61,300 bases of DNA, from positions 14,492-75,791 of the forward strand of contig DBYX01000011.1 in NCBI GenBank assembly GCA_002311665.1, given 5' to 3'. The DNA is from Lachnoclostridium sp. UBA1175. GTDB taxonomy: Bacteria > Bacillota > Clostridia > Lachnospirales > Lachnospiraceae. Position numbers and translations under genes: made by a program. This document shows positions 7,788 through 15,949 of the stretch, piece after piece. The notes beneath the pieces are model-generated. The model had not been told where the DNA came from. It worked only from the letters and a program-made list of their open reading frames with translations, and did no database searches. Every line of letters begins with the position of its first letter. Position 1 is the first letter of the stretch.

Positions 7788-8585
7788 ATGGGCGAGTATT
7801 CCACATCTACCGGGTCGTCTGCAGGCGAGAACGGGATCAAACGGATCCCGATGAATTCCGTATGGACGGCCGTCGAAAACTGTATGGCGAAGAAGGACTA
7901 CGCAACGGCGAAAGCGGTGCTTGCGGAGGCCGGCCGGGAGGCTGCTTCCTACGGTGACCTCTCCGGTCAGTTGCAGGTTCTGCACGAGCGCATCGCTCTC
8001 ACACGCCGCCTCGGCGAGTTCAAGGAGTGCGACGGTCTGTGCAACCGTGCTCAGGAAGTCCTGACACAGCTCAATATGCAGGCCTCTCCCGCCGGTGCGA
8101 AGATCTACGTCAACATCGCCGACACCCTGATCCTGGAGGAGCGTTATCGCGACGCCATCCGGTTCCTCGAGCCTGCCTGCTCCATTCTGAAGGAAGGTGA
8201 GGAAACCGCGAAGAGCCCTGCCTACGCAGGTGCGTGCAACAGCCTCGGCCTCGCGCTCACGGCGATCGGCGAATATGAAGCCGCCTCGAAGCAGTACGAG
8301 GAGGCGCTCTCCGTTCTTCTGGCGAATCCCGCGTGCATTCTCGACACCGCGACGACGCACGTCAATCTCGCGCACCTGATCAGCATGTGGACGAACGACG
8401 AGGAGGAGGTCAACCAGAACCTGATCACGGCGTTCAAACTTCTCGACAGCAAGGATCTCGCACACGACTACCGCTACGCGGACACGTGTCTCAGCTGCGC
8501 TGAGAGTTTCGAGTACTTCGGTTTCTTCCTCTACAAAAACCAACTGCGGAAGCGCGCTGCCGACGTGTACGGCGAGAACGAATAA
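7788..8585 (+). CDS. TPR-repeat protein, function unknown
   Basis: A 265-residue soluble protein made almost entirely of helical pairs typical of tetratricopeptide repeats, for example a unit starting YVNIADTLILEERYRDAI near residue 105 and another with GLALTAIGEYEAASKQYEEAL near 150. CGGAGG precedes the ATG at 7788, and the frame is open further upstream only by chance. It has no signal peptide and no other domain. It is monocistronic, between its own promoter and a strong terminator. TPR proteins are scaffolds or peptide-binding regulators, and nothing here identifies the partner. Confidence 0.85.
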   Translation: MGEYSTSTGSSAGENGIKRIPMNSVWTAVENCMAKKDYATAKAVLAEAGREAASYGDLSGQLQVLHERIALTRRLGEFKECDGLCNRAQEVLTQLNMQASPAGAKIYVNIADTLILEERYRDAIRFLEPACSILKEGEETAKSPAYAGACNSLGLALTAIGEYEAASKQYEEALSVLLANPACILDTATTHVNLAHLISMWTNDEEEVNQNLITAFKLLDSKDLAHDYRYADTCLSCAESFEYFGFFLYKNQLRKRAADVYGENE

Positions 8586-8593
8586 GACTTTAC

Positions 8594-8626
8594 GGGCAGA
8601 CCGCGCCGATGTGGTCTGCCCTTTTT
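8594..8626 (+). terminator. Terminator after the TPR gene
   Basis: GGGCAGACC (8594-8602) pairs with GGTCTGCCC (8613-8621), followed by TTTTTC. The octamer CATTTTCC follows at once at 8627-8634. Confidence 0.9.
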
Positions 8627-8669
8627 CATTTTCCACAGAATACGCAACGAAAGGATGCTGAGCAACCGT

Positions 8670-9773
8670 ATGAAGATCACCCTGGACCATGTCACCAAGC
8701 GGTTTCCGAACCGCAATAAGAAAATTCGCGAGGATGTCATCGCCGTCAACAATTTCACGTTCGAGATACCCGACGGCAAGCTGATCGGTCTTCTCGGACC
8801 GTCCGGCTGCGGCAAGAGCACGACGCTGAACCTGATCAGCGGTCTCGAGATGCCCACCGCCGGCCGCATTTTCTTCGGGGATACCGATGTCACCAACCTC
8901 CCCGCGGAAAACAGAGGCGTCGGCCTGGTGTTCCAGAACTATGCCCTCTATCCGCACCTGACCGTGCTGGACAACATCACCTTCCCGCTGGGAAACCTCC
9001 GCGGCCAGGAGAAACTCACGAAGGAGCAGATGCGCTACAAGGCGATGGAGGTCGCGAAACTCGTGCAGATCAGCGAGCTGATGGAACGCCGCCCGAGCGA
9101 GCTCTCCGGCGGTCAGCAGCAGCGTGTCGCGATCGCGCGCGCCCTGGTGAAGATGCCGAGCGTCCTTCTGCTTGACGAGCCGCTCTCCAACCTCGACGCC
9201 AGACTCCGCCTGCAGACGCGCGAAGAGCTCGCGCGCATCCAGCGCGAGACCGGCATCACGACCGTCTTCGTCACCCACGATCAGGAGGAGGCGATGAGCA
9301 TCAGCGATCTCATCGTCGTGATGAAGGACGGCGTCATCCACCAGATCGGCAAGCCGCAGGAGGTGTACGACAAACCGTGCAATCTCTTCGTTGCCCAGTT
9401 CCTCGGCACCCCGCCGATCAACGTCTTCGAGGGGCAGCTCCGCGACGGGCATGTGTTCGTCGGCGAGGACGCCGTTCTCGACATTGAGAGCAAGGAAAAG
9501 CGCTATGTGTATGTCGGCATCCGTCCCGAGGGCTTCATCCCCGACGAGAACGGTCCTCTCGTGTGCTCTCTCTCCAAGATTGAGGTCATGGGGCGCGACA
9601 CGAGCGTCGTCTCCACGCACCCCGCGTTCAACGGACCCGCGATCCGCTCGATCATCCCGTCCGAGGATGTCACCGGCATCGGCGGCGAGACCGTGCGCTT
9701 CCGCCTGAAGCCCGCAAAGGTGTGCATTTTCGACAGGGGGACGCAAGCGACCGTCAATTTCAAAGTGCGTTGA
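8670..9773 (+). CDS. Carbohydrate ABC importer ATPase (MalK/UgpC type)
   Basis: A 367-residue ATPase: Walker A GPSGCGKST, Q-loop LVFQNYALYPH, signature LSGGQQQR, Walker B VLLLDEP, H-loop VFVTHD, and a C-terminal TOBE/OB regulatory region from about residue 245 ending NFKVR. It drives the permeases that follow. Two starts are possible. ATG 8655 lies directly on the AAAGG, and ATG 8670 begins MKITLDHVTKRF, as is typical of the family, but its spacing from the AAGG is long. I chose 8670. It is the first gene of a four-gene importer unit. Confidence 0.92.
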   Translation: MKITLDHVTKRFPNRNKKIREDVIAVNNFTFEIPDGKLIGLLGPSGCGKSTTLNLISGLEMPTAGRIFFGDTDVTNLPAENRGVGLVFQNYALYPHLTVLDNITFPLGNLRGQEKLTKEQMRYKAMEVAKLVQISELMERRPSELSGGQQQRVAIARALVKMPSVLLLDEPLSNLDARLRLQTREELARIQRETGITTVFVTHDQEEAMSISDLIVVMKDGVIHQIGKPQEVYDKPCNLFVAQFLGTPPINVFEGQLRDGHVFVGEDAVLDIESKEKRYVYVGIRPEGFIPDENGPLVCSLSKIEVMGRDTSVVSTHPAFNGPAIRSIIPSEDVTGIGGETVRFRLKPAKVCIFDRGTQATVNFKVR

Positions 9774-9794
9774 CCGCCGCGGAAAGGACTTCAT

Positions 9795-10685
9795 ATGAAA
9801 CAGAGCAAATACAAGGGCTGGCTCTATCTCCTGCCCGCCATCCTGTTCCTCGGGATCTTCATGGTCTATCCGCTGATCGATGTTATCGTCTACTCCTTCG
9901 AGGAGGGCTATAACTTCGTCTCGCAGACTTCGCAGGGAACCGGACTGTACAACTACCGCTATGTGCTGCGCGACCCTTATTTTGTGCAGGCGCTCAAGAA
10001 CACGTTCGTCATCGTGATCATCACCGTGCCGGTGTCCACGGGTCTCGCGCTCCTCATAAGCCTTGCGCTCAGCTCGATCAAGCCGTTGCGCAACCTCTTC
10101 CAGACCGTTTATTTTCTGCCGTACGTGACCAACACCCTCGCGGTCGGTCTCGTGTTCATGGTGCTTTTCAAAAAGACCGAGTACTCGGACGGTATGATCA
10201 ACCTGCTGATCAAACTCTTCGGCGGCAACTCCGTGGACTTCATCGACGGTCCGCACTGGGCGAAAATGCTCGTCATGTGCATCTACACCGTCTGGATTGT
10301 GCTCCCGTTCAAGATCCTGATCCTCACGAGCGCGCTCGCGTCCGTGAAGGAGGACTACTACCGGGCAGCGCGCGTGGACGGCACAAGGCCGTCGCGGATC
10401 TTCTTCCGCATCACGCTCCCGATGATCTCCCCGATGATCTTCTACCTGATCATCACCGGTTTCATCGGCGCATTCAAAGCCTACAGCGATGAGGTGGCGC
10501 TCTTCGGCACCGACCTCAACTCGGCCGGCATGAACACGATGGTCGGCTACATCTACGATATGCTCTACGGCAACAGCGGCGGTTACCCGTCCTTCGCGTC
10601 CGCTGCCGCCCTGATCCTGTTCGCGGTCGTGTTCACCATCACCTGCATCAACCTGATGGTGAGCCGCAACAACGTGCATTACTAG
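9795..10685 (+). CDS. Sugar ABC transporter permease, MalF/UgpA type
   Basis: A 296-residue membrane protein with six predicted helices, the first at about 10-32 (LYLLPAILFLGIFMVYPLI). The EAA loop that contacts the ATPase is YYRAARVDGTRPSRIF near residue 195, followed by ITLPMISP. It pairs with the next permease to form the channel. It starts 21 bp after the ATPase gene behind GGAAAGG, and ends 19 bp before the next gene. Confidence 0.95.
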   Translation: MKQSKYKGWLYLLPAILFLGIFMVYPLIDVIVYSFEEGYNFVSQTSQGTGLYNYRYVLRDPYFVQALKNTFVIVIITVPVSTGLALLISLALSSIKPLRNLFQTVYFLPYVTNTLAVGLVFMVLFKKTEYSDGMINLLIKLFGGNSVDFIDGPHWAKMLVMCIYTVWIVLPFKILILTSALASVKEDYYRAARVDGTRPSRIFFRITLPMISPMIFYLIITGFIGAFKAYSDEVALFGTDLNSAGMNTMVGYIYDMLYGNSGGYPSFASAAALILFAVVFTITCINLMVSRNNVHY

Positions 10686-10704
10686 GGAAAGGAGGTTTCC
10701 GACG

Positions 10705-11580
10705 ATGAACGAAGATAACAAGTACTACCGCATCGAGCAGGCCGCGCGGAGACGCAGCAACATACGCAAGGCGTTTCTTTACATTTTCCTCATCATATGC
10801 GCTCTCGCGGTGCTCTTCCCGTTCTACTGGATGCTTCTGACGTCGTTCAAGACGCAGAGCACGTACAACAATGAGTATGTCCCGAAATTCTACGTGACGG
10901 ACCCGACGATCGCTAACTATAAGGAAGCGTTCACCGCGGTGCCGCTCGCCGGCTACTTCCTCAACACGTTGATCTACACGGTCGTGACGACGGCCCTGAT
11001 GATGATCGTCATCGTGCCGGCTGCCTTTGCGTTCGCGCGGATGCGTTTCCCCGGAAGAAACCTCGTGTTCTCGCTCTTCCTGAGTATGATGATGATACCG
11101 AGCGAGCTGGTGATCATCACCAACTACGTCACCATCACCTCGTGGAATATGCGGAACACCTTCGCGGGCCTGATCCTGCCGTCCATTACATCGGTGTTTT
11201 ACATCTATCTGCTGAAGGAAAACTTCGAACAGATCCCGGAGGAGCTCTACAAGGCCGCCAAGGTCGACGGCACCTCCGACTTCAAATACCTGCTGCGCGT
11301 GATGGTGCCGGTCGCGAAACCGACCATCGTCACGATCACGATCCTGAAGGTCATCGAGTGCTGGAACGCCTATGTGTGGCCGCGACTGATCACGGATGAC
11401 CGCAGCCGCTACCTCGTGTCCAACGGTATCCAGGAGATCCGCCAAAGCGGCTTCGGCCGTGACAACATCCCTGCCATGATGGCCACGGTCGTTGTCGTCT
11501 CCGTGCCGCTCATCATTCTCTTCCTCGTGTTCCGCAACAAGATCATGGAGGGCGTTTCGAGAGGAGGTACGAAGGGATGA
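10705..11580 (+). CDS. Sugar ABC transporter permease, MalG/UgpE type
   Basis: A 291-residue permease with six predicted helices and the EAA loop ELYKAAKVDGTSDFKY near residue 190, followed by VMVPVAKP. GGAAAGGAGG lies just upstream. Its stop overlaps the ATG of the binding protein gene (ATGA at 11577-11580), which couples translation of channel and receptor. Confidence 0.95.
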   Translation: MNEDNKYYRIEQAARRRSNIRKAFLYIFLIICALAVLFPFYWMLLTSFKTQSTYNNEYVPKFYVTDPTIANYKEAFTAVPLAGYFLNTLIYTVVTTALMMIVIVPAAFAFARMRFPGRNLVFSLFLSMMMIPSELVIITNYVTITSWNMRNTFAGLILPSITSVFYIYLLKENFEQIPEELYKAAKVDGTSDFKYLLRVMVPVAKPTIVTITILKVIECWNAYVWPRLITDDRSRYLVSNGIQEIRQSGFGRDNIPAMMATVVVVSVPLIILFLVFRNKIMEGVSRGGTKG

Positions 11581-13214
11581 TCCTCAGAAAGAAAGCCCGC
11601 CGCACCGTGATCGCGCTCCTGCTGCTCGCCGCTCTGGCCGTCTCGCTTCTCACCGGCTGTCACAAAAGCCGCAAGCGCGTGACGTTCCGGGTGCCGAAGG
11701 AGTTTGATACGGACAAGGAATATACGATCACGTTCTGGGCGAAAAATGATACCAACATCGCGCAGGTCAACGTCTACGAGAAGGCCATCGCGGACTTCGA
11801 GGCGCTGTACCCGAACATCCATGTCGTCCTGAAGAAGTACACCGACTACTCGATGATCTACCAGGATGTCATCACCAACATCGCCACCGACACGACGCCG
11901 AACGTGTGCATCACCTACCCCGACCACATCGCGACCTACCAGAAGGGCAACAACGTCGTCGTCAACCTCGACAGTCTGATGTACGACGTCAACTACGGCC
12001 TCGGCGGCAGCAAGCTCCTCTTCGACGGCCCGACCGCGGAGGAGATCGTGCCGAAGTTCCTCGAGGAGTGCCGCATCGGCGGTTCCGTCTACGCGCTTCC
12101 CTACATGCGCTCGACGGAGGCGCTGTATATCAACAAGGACCTCGTGACTAAGCTCGGTTACGACATCCCCGACATCCCCACCTGGGACTACATCTGGGAG
12201 GTCTCCGAGGCCGCGATGGCGAAGGACGGCGACAAATTCGTTGTGAACGGACAGACAACGCTGATCCCGTTCATCTACAAGTCGACCGATAATATGATGA
12301 TCTCGATGCTCAAGCAGAAGCACGGCGACTACTCCGACGAAGAGGGCCACGTGCTGCTCTTCAACGACACGACGAAGGAACTGCTCTACTCGATCGTGCC
12401 GCACGCGAAGTCGCGCTCATTTTCCACATTCAAGATCTCGAGTTACCCCGGCAACTACCTGAACGCCGGCCAGTGCATCTTCGCGATCGACTCCACCGCG
12501 GGCGCCACGTGGATGGGCACCGACGCGCCGAACTCCGACATCTGCTCCGACGACATCCGTCGGTTCGAGACGGTGGTGCGCCCGATCCCGCAGTACAACC
12601 CCGACGAGCCGTATATGATCTCGCAGGGTCCCTCGATGTGCATCTTCAACAAGGAGGATGAGGGCGAGGTTATGGCCTCCTGGCTGTTCATGCAGTTCCT
12701 GCTCACGAACGATGTCCAGATTGCCTACTCGCAGACCGAGGGCTACATCCCCGTCACGACGAAGGCCCAGAACTCCGCGGAGTATCAGGCGTATCTCGCC
12801 GCTGAGGGGAAGGACACCAAGCTGCACTATTCCGTGAAGATCCAGGCTGCGAAGCTGTTCCTCGCGAACATCGACAACACCTTCGTGACACCGGTGTTCG
12901 CCGGCTCCGCTTCCGTGCGCGAGGCCGCGGGCGAGCTTGTGGAAAATGTCACGCGTTCCACGCGGCGCAAGAAGGTTGTCGACGACGCCTTCATCGAGCA
13001 GCTCTACACGGACACGGCCGCTCTGAAGCACCTCGACCAGATCACGGTCACCGAGAGTGACAGCCGTACCGGCGCTCTCCCGTCCGCCTCAAAGGTGCTT
13101 CTCGGCGCTCTCCCGTCCGCCTCAAAGGTGCTTCTCGCCGCTCTCGTCGTCACGTGGATCGGTCTTGCAGCGCTGTTCATCCGTCGGAAAATCGTCGCGC
13201 GGCGGGCAGGTTGA
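11577..13214 (+). CDS. Extracellular solute-binding lipoprotein with extra C-terminal membrane helix
   Basis: A 545-residue receptor of the importer. It has a signal peptide and lipobox ending SLLTGC, so it should be lipid-anchored. The solute-binding domain (family 1/8) starts at about residue 40 (YTITFWAKND) and includes ALPYMRSTEALYINKD, the usual hinge region. Unusually, the protein does not end after the binding lobe. A further segment contains a precise 11-residue tandem duplication (GALPSASKVLL twice, residues 499-520) leading into a membrane helix (AALVVTWIGLAALFI) and a basic tail RRKIVARRAG. It would therefore be anchored at both ends. The ligand is not predictable beyond a carbohydrate. 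Confidence 0.9.
   Translation: MILRKKARRTVIALLLLAALAVSLLTGCHKSRKRVTFRVPKEFDTDKEYTITFWAKNDTNIAQVNVYEKAIADFEALYPNIHVVLKKYTDYSMIYQDVITNIATDTTPNVCITYPDHIATYQKGNNVVVNLDSLMYDVNYGLGGSKLLFDGPTAEEIVPKFLEECRIGGSVYALPYMRSTEALYINKDLVTKLGYDIPDIPTWDYIWEVSEAAMAKDGDKFVVNGQTTLIPFIYKSTDNMMISMLKQKHGDYSDEEGHVLLFNDTTKELLYSIVPHAKSRSFSTFKISSYPGNYLNAGQCIFAIDSTAGATWMGTDAPNSDICSDDIRRFETVVRPIPQYNPDEPYMISQGPSMCIFNKEDEGEVMASWLFMQFLLTNDVQIAYSQTEGYIPVTTKAQNSAEYQAYLAAEGKDTKLHYSVKIQAAKLFLANIDNTFVTPVFAGSASVREAAGELVENVTRSTRRKKVVDDAFIEQLYTDTAALKHLDQITVTESDSRTGALPSASKVLLGALPSASKVLLAALVVTWIGLAALFIRRKIVARRAG
13071..13136 (+). repeat. Perfect 33-bp tandem duplication in the binding-protein gene
   Basis: Two adjacent identical 33-bp units (13071-13103 and 13104-13136) encode GALPSASKVLL twice, just before the C-terminal membrane helix. 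The absence of mismatches suggests a recent duplication that kept the frame. Confidence 0.95.
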
Positions 13215-13226
13215 GCCAAATGCCAC

Positions 13227-13254
13227 TTGCTTTTTTCATTTTTCTCAGTATAAT
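13227..13254 (+). promoter_or_regulatory. Promoter of the OB-fold-like repeat lipoprotein gene
   Basis: TTGCTT at 13227-13232, 16-bp spacer, TATAAT at 13249-13254. It produces a long leader of about 180 nt. Confidence 0.65.
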
Positions 13255-13261
13255 GGGTGTG

Positions 13262-13444
13262 CATATGCGACCCCCTCCGGCAAGCGATAACACGGCCGGC
13301 AGGGACGCATAAAGGATCCGCCCGATCGCGGGTCCGCATAAAGAATCGAGCCCGCGGCGAACGCCGCGAACTCTTGCGCAATTCGACCGTGAGCAGGGGC
13401 ATTCGGCTCCCGCACGCACGGTCACACAAAAAAGGAGAATGACA
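13262..13444 (+). promoter_or_regulatory. Long structured 5' leader, class unknown
   Basis: The leader contains a CCGGC/GCCGG hairpin (about 13277-13300). Two imperfect copies of a 15-mer share CGCATAAAG (13304-13318 and 13333-13347). A GC-rich fold lies at about 13350-13372. A closing hairpin GACCGTG/CACGGTC (13385-13391 and 13427-13433) ends just before the AAAAGGAG ribosome binding site. I do not recognise a known riboswitch. It may stabilise a highly translated mRNA. Confidence 0.45.
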
Positions 13445-14941
13445 ATGAAGAAGTTATTCACAGTATTCATGGTCTGTGTTCTCGCCATCGCAATGCTCAC
13501 CGCTTGCGGCAAGGACAACAAGACGAATGAGACCCCCACTCCCACCGAGGAGCCCAAGACGGAGGCGACCGCTACTCCCGCTGAGGAGACGCCTACCCCG
13601 GCACAGGAGACTCCTACTCCGGAACCCGCTACCCCTACGCCGGTTCCTTTCGATCCCTCGGCTAAGAGCGAGGGTGTTATGACCTACGCAGAGTACATCG
13701 CAGCCGAGAAGGATGATCCGGTTACGGTTGAGTGCTTTGTTCAGGCTCATCAGTCCTGGTGGGAAAACAAGATCACCGTTTACGCGGCTGATCCGGACGG
13801 CGCTTATTTCTTCTATGAGATGACCTGCTCCGAGGAGGATGCTGCCAAGCTTGTTCCCGGCACGAAGATCAAGGCTACCGGTTACCGCTCCGAGTGGTCC
13901 GGCGAGATTGAGATCGTCGAGGCTACCTTCGAGATCGAGGAAGGCACCTACATCGCAGAGCCGGTTGACGTTACCGCTCTTCTCGGCACCGAGGATCTTG
14001 TGAAGAAGCAGAACCAGAAGGTTTCCTTCAAGGGTCTTACCGTTGTAGGCGCTGCTACTTACAAGCATGACGGTTCCGGTTCCCAGGGCGATGACCTGTA
14101 CTTCAAGGTCGCCAAGGACGGCAAGGCTTACTCCTTCCTTGTAGAGTCTTATCTCTGCGGTAAGGACACCGAGGTTTACAAGGCCGTTGAGGCTCTGAAG
14201 GTCGGCGATGTCGTTGATCTCGAGGGCTTCCTCTACTGGTACAACGGTGTGAACCCGCACATCACTTCCGCCAAGGTTACCGGCAACATCAACACCAAGA
14301 GCGAGGGCGTTCTGACCTACGCTGAGTACTATGCAGCCGAGATCGATACCGAGGTTACGATCGAGTGCTACGTTCAGGCTCACCAGTCCTGGTGGGAGGA
14401 CAAGATCACCGTTTACGCAGCGGATGCAGACGGTGCTTACTTCCTCTACGAGATGGCTTGCTCCGAGGAGGATTCCAAGAGGCTTGTTCCCGGCACCAAG
14501 ATCCGTGCCAAGGGTTACCGCTCCGCATGGTCCGGTGAGATTGAGCTTGTCGAGGCATCTTTTGAGTTCCTCGAGGGCAGTTTCATCGCTCCCGCGGTTG
14601 ACGCTACGGCGATGCTCGACGGCGGTATCACCATCGACAACGAGACGCTCAAGTACAATATGAACCGCTTTGTGACCTTCAAGGGCTTCACGGTCAAGGA
14701 TGCCGCTTCCTACAAGGCTGATGGTTCGGGTTCCCAGGGCGACGATCTGTACATCCGCCTCAGCAAGGACGGCACCTACTACACCTTCCTTGTAGAGTCC
14801 TACCTCTGCGGCAAGGACACCGAGGTTTACCAGACGGTTGAGTCCCTCAAGGCAGGCGATGTCATCGACATCGAGGCATTCCTGTACTGGTACAACGGAA
14901 TGAACCCTCATATGACGAAGGTTACGCTTGTGACGGAGTAA
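13445..14941 (+). CDS. Surface lipoprotein with two tandem 211-residue OB-fold-like repeats
   Basis: A 498-residue lipoprotein: signal and lipobox ending AMLTAC, a Glu-Pro-Thr linker to about residue 70, then two copies of a 211-residue unit (offset 633 bp). Each copy starts with KSEGV(M/L)TYAEY and contains QAHQSWWE, VPGTKI, DGSGSQGDDLY, FLVESYLCGKDTEVY and FLYWYNG. The pattern of beta strands suggests two OB folds per unit, as in secreted OB-fold nucleic-acid-binding-like domains, but no function follows from that. The start at 13445 is preferred over 13439 because it gives a 7-nt spacing to GGAG. Codon choice (many GTT, GCT, CTT, TAC, AAG, GAG) differs from the neighbours and suggests very high expression. 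Confidence 0.8.
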   Translation: MKKLFTVFMVCVLAIAMLTACGKDNKTNETPTPTEEPKTEATATPAEETPTPAQETPTPEPATPTPVPFDPSAKSEGVMTYAEYIAAEKDDPVTVECFVQAHQSWWENKITVYAADPDGAYFFYEMTCSEEDAAKLVPGTKIKATGYRSEWSGEIEIVEATFEIEEGTYIAEPVDVTALLGTEDLVKKQNQKVSFKGLTVVGAATYKHDGSGSQGDDLYFKVAKDGKAYSFLVESYLCGKDTEVYKAVEALKVGDVVDLEGFLYWYNGVNPHITSAKVTGNINTKSEGVLTYAEYYAAEIDTEVTIECYVQAHQSWWEDKITVYAADADGAYFLYEMACSEEDSKRLVPGTKIRAKGYRSAWSGEIELVEASFEFLEGSFIAPAVDATAMLDGGITIDNETLKYNMNRFVTFKGFTVKDAASYKADGSGSQGDDLYIRLSKDGTYYTFLVESYLCGKDTEVYQTVESLKAGDVIDIEAFLYWYNGMNPHMTKVTLVTE

Positions 14942-14991
14942 TCCGGCGCGATCGTTCCCGTCGGGGAGCATTCAAGATCACACGTCAATTT

Positions 14992-15034
14992 AAGGCTGTC
15001 ACGCCCGTCGGGCGCGGCAGCCTTTCTTGTTTTT
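14992..15034 (+). terminator. Terminator after the OB-fold-like lipoprotein gene
   Basis: AAGGCTG (14992-14998) pairs with CAGCCTT (15018-15024) around an inner GCCCG/CGGGC stem, followed by TCTTGTTTTT. Confidence 0.85.
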
Positions 15035-15036
15035 CC

Positions 15037-15065
15037 TTTACACTCTCTTCCGCAAGAGGTATAAT
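15037..15065 (+). promoter_or_regulatory. Promoter of the FRG-domain gene
   Basis: TTTACA at 15037-15042, 17-bp spacer, TATAAT at 15060-15065, close to consensus. Confidence 0.7.
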
Positions 15066-15112
15066 AAAGAGAGCGCAACAGGGCGCCTACTCCCCCAAGA
15101 GGAGGTGACACT

Positions 15113-15868
15113 ATGATCACGATCGACATCAGTACGATAGATGAACTGCTGCAGTTTGCCAAGGCCCTCTCGGACCGCCACGGCAGCAACACACAGCTTT
15201 GGTACCGCGGTGAGGACAATTCGTCGCTCACGCTTGTTCCGTCCATTCAACGCAGCGAGAAACGCCTGCAGCGCGAACGCTTTCTCTCGAACGATTTCTA
15301 CATCCGCGCCAAGCAGACGCTGGACTCCCCGCCGAGCCGCAACAATTACGCATACTGGATCGCTCTGATGCAGCACTACGGCCTGCCGACGAGGATCCTC
15401 GACTGGTCCCGCTCCCCGCTGATCGCGGTGTTCTTCGCGACCGAGACGTACCTCACAACGCCGAACGCGGACGCCTGCGTCTGGGTTCTCGTGCCGGAGG
15501 CGCTCAACGAGAAGGAGGGCTTCGGCCGCTGCATCTACCCGATTGACGCGGACACTGCGCAGGAAATGCTCCTGCCGGCGTTCAAGCACCTGCATCACAA
15601 TCCCGTTCTGGACGACCGGCTGCTCGCCTGCGCCTCCACGGACGGCAACCTGCGTATGTATACGCAGCAGTCCTGCTTCACGGTGCACAATTCTCTCCGC
15701 AAGCTCGAGGATATATGCGACGAGCAGATGCTCTACAAGATCATCATTCCGAGCGACCGCAGACAGTATTTCATCGAGAGCCTCCGCGTGCTCGGCATCA
15801 CGGAGAGCTTCATCTACCCCGATCTGGAGCACATTTGCCGCGACCTACGCCGGTACTACGACATCTGA
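15113..15868 (+). CDS. FRG-domain protein
   Basis: A 251-residue soluble protein with the FRG domain: WYRGE near residue 30, followed by QHYGLPTRILDWSRSPLIAVFFA near residue 86, the two blocks that define the family. The biochemical role of FRG domains is not established. They occur in mobile and defence-linked genes as well as in housekeeping contexts. No mobile element or partner gene is adjacent here. It has a strong ribosome binding site (AAGAGGAGGTG), its own promoter, and a terminator shared with the converging gene. Confidence 0.88.
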   Translation: MITIDISTIDELLQFAKALSDRHGSNTQLWYRGEDNSSLTLVPSIQRSEKRLQRERFLSNDFYIRAKQTLDSPPSRNNYAYWIALMQHYGLPTRILDWSRSPLIAVFFATETYLTTPNADACVWVLVPEALNEKEGFGRCIYPIDADTAQEMLLPAFKHLHHNPVLDDRLLACASTDGNLRMYTQQSCFTVHNSLRKLEDICDEQMLYKIIIPSDRRQYFIESLRVLGITESFIYPDLEHICRDLRRYYDI

Positions 15869-15895
15869 GCAAAGCAGAATATCAATGCACACAAA

Positions 15896-15933
15896 AAAGC
15901 AGCCGGAGCGTCATCGCCTCCGGCTGCTTTCGT
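15896..15933. terminator. Bidirectional terminator
   Basis: AAAGCAGCCGGAG (15896-15908) pairs with CTCCGGCTGCTTT (15918-15930), with A and T tracts outside. It separates the FRG gene from the converging lipoprotein gene. Confidence 0.85.
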
Positions 15934-15949
15934 ATTACATTGTCAAGGA

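Noticed and set aside
7668..10721. A 1017-codon open frame on the minus strand opposite the TPR, ATPase and permease genes
   Set aside because: It mirrors the codon pattern of the real plus-strand genes, is rich in Arg/His/Asp/Val as antisense frames of GC-rich genes are, and has no recognisable domain or ribosome binding site.
13262..13444. c-di-GMP (GEMM) riboswitch in the leader of the repeat lipoprotein
   Set aside because: A GACGCATAAAGG stretch faintly resembles part of the GEMM consensus, but the second conserved helix and the GCAAACC segment are missing.
13454..14971. A 505-codon antisense frame opposite the repeat lipoprotein
   Set aside because: The plus strand has a signal peptide, lipobox, promoter and terminator. 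The antisense frame has none.
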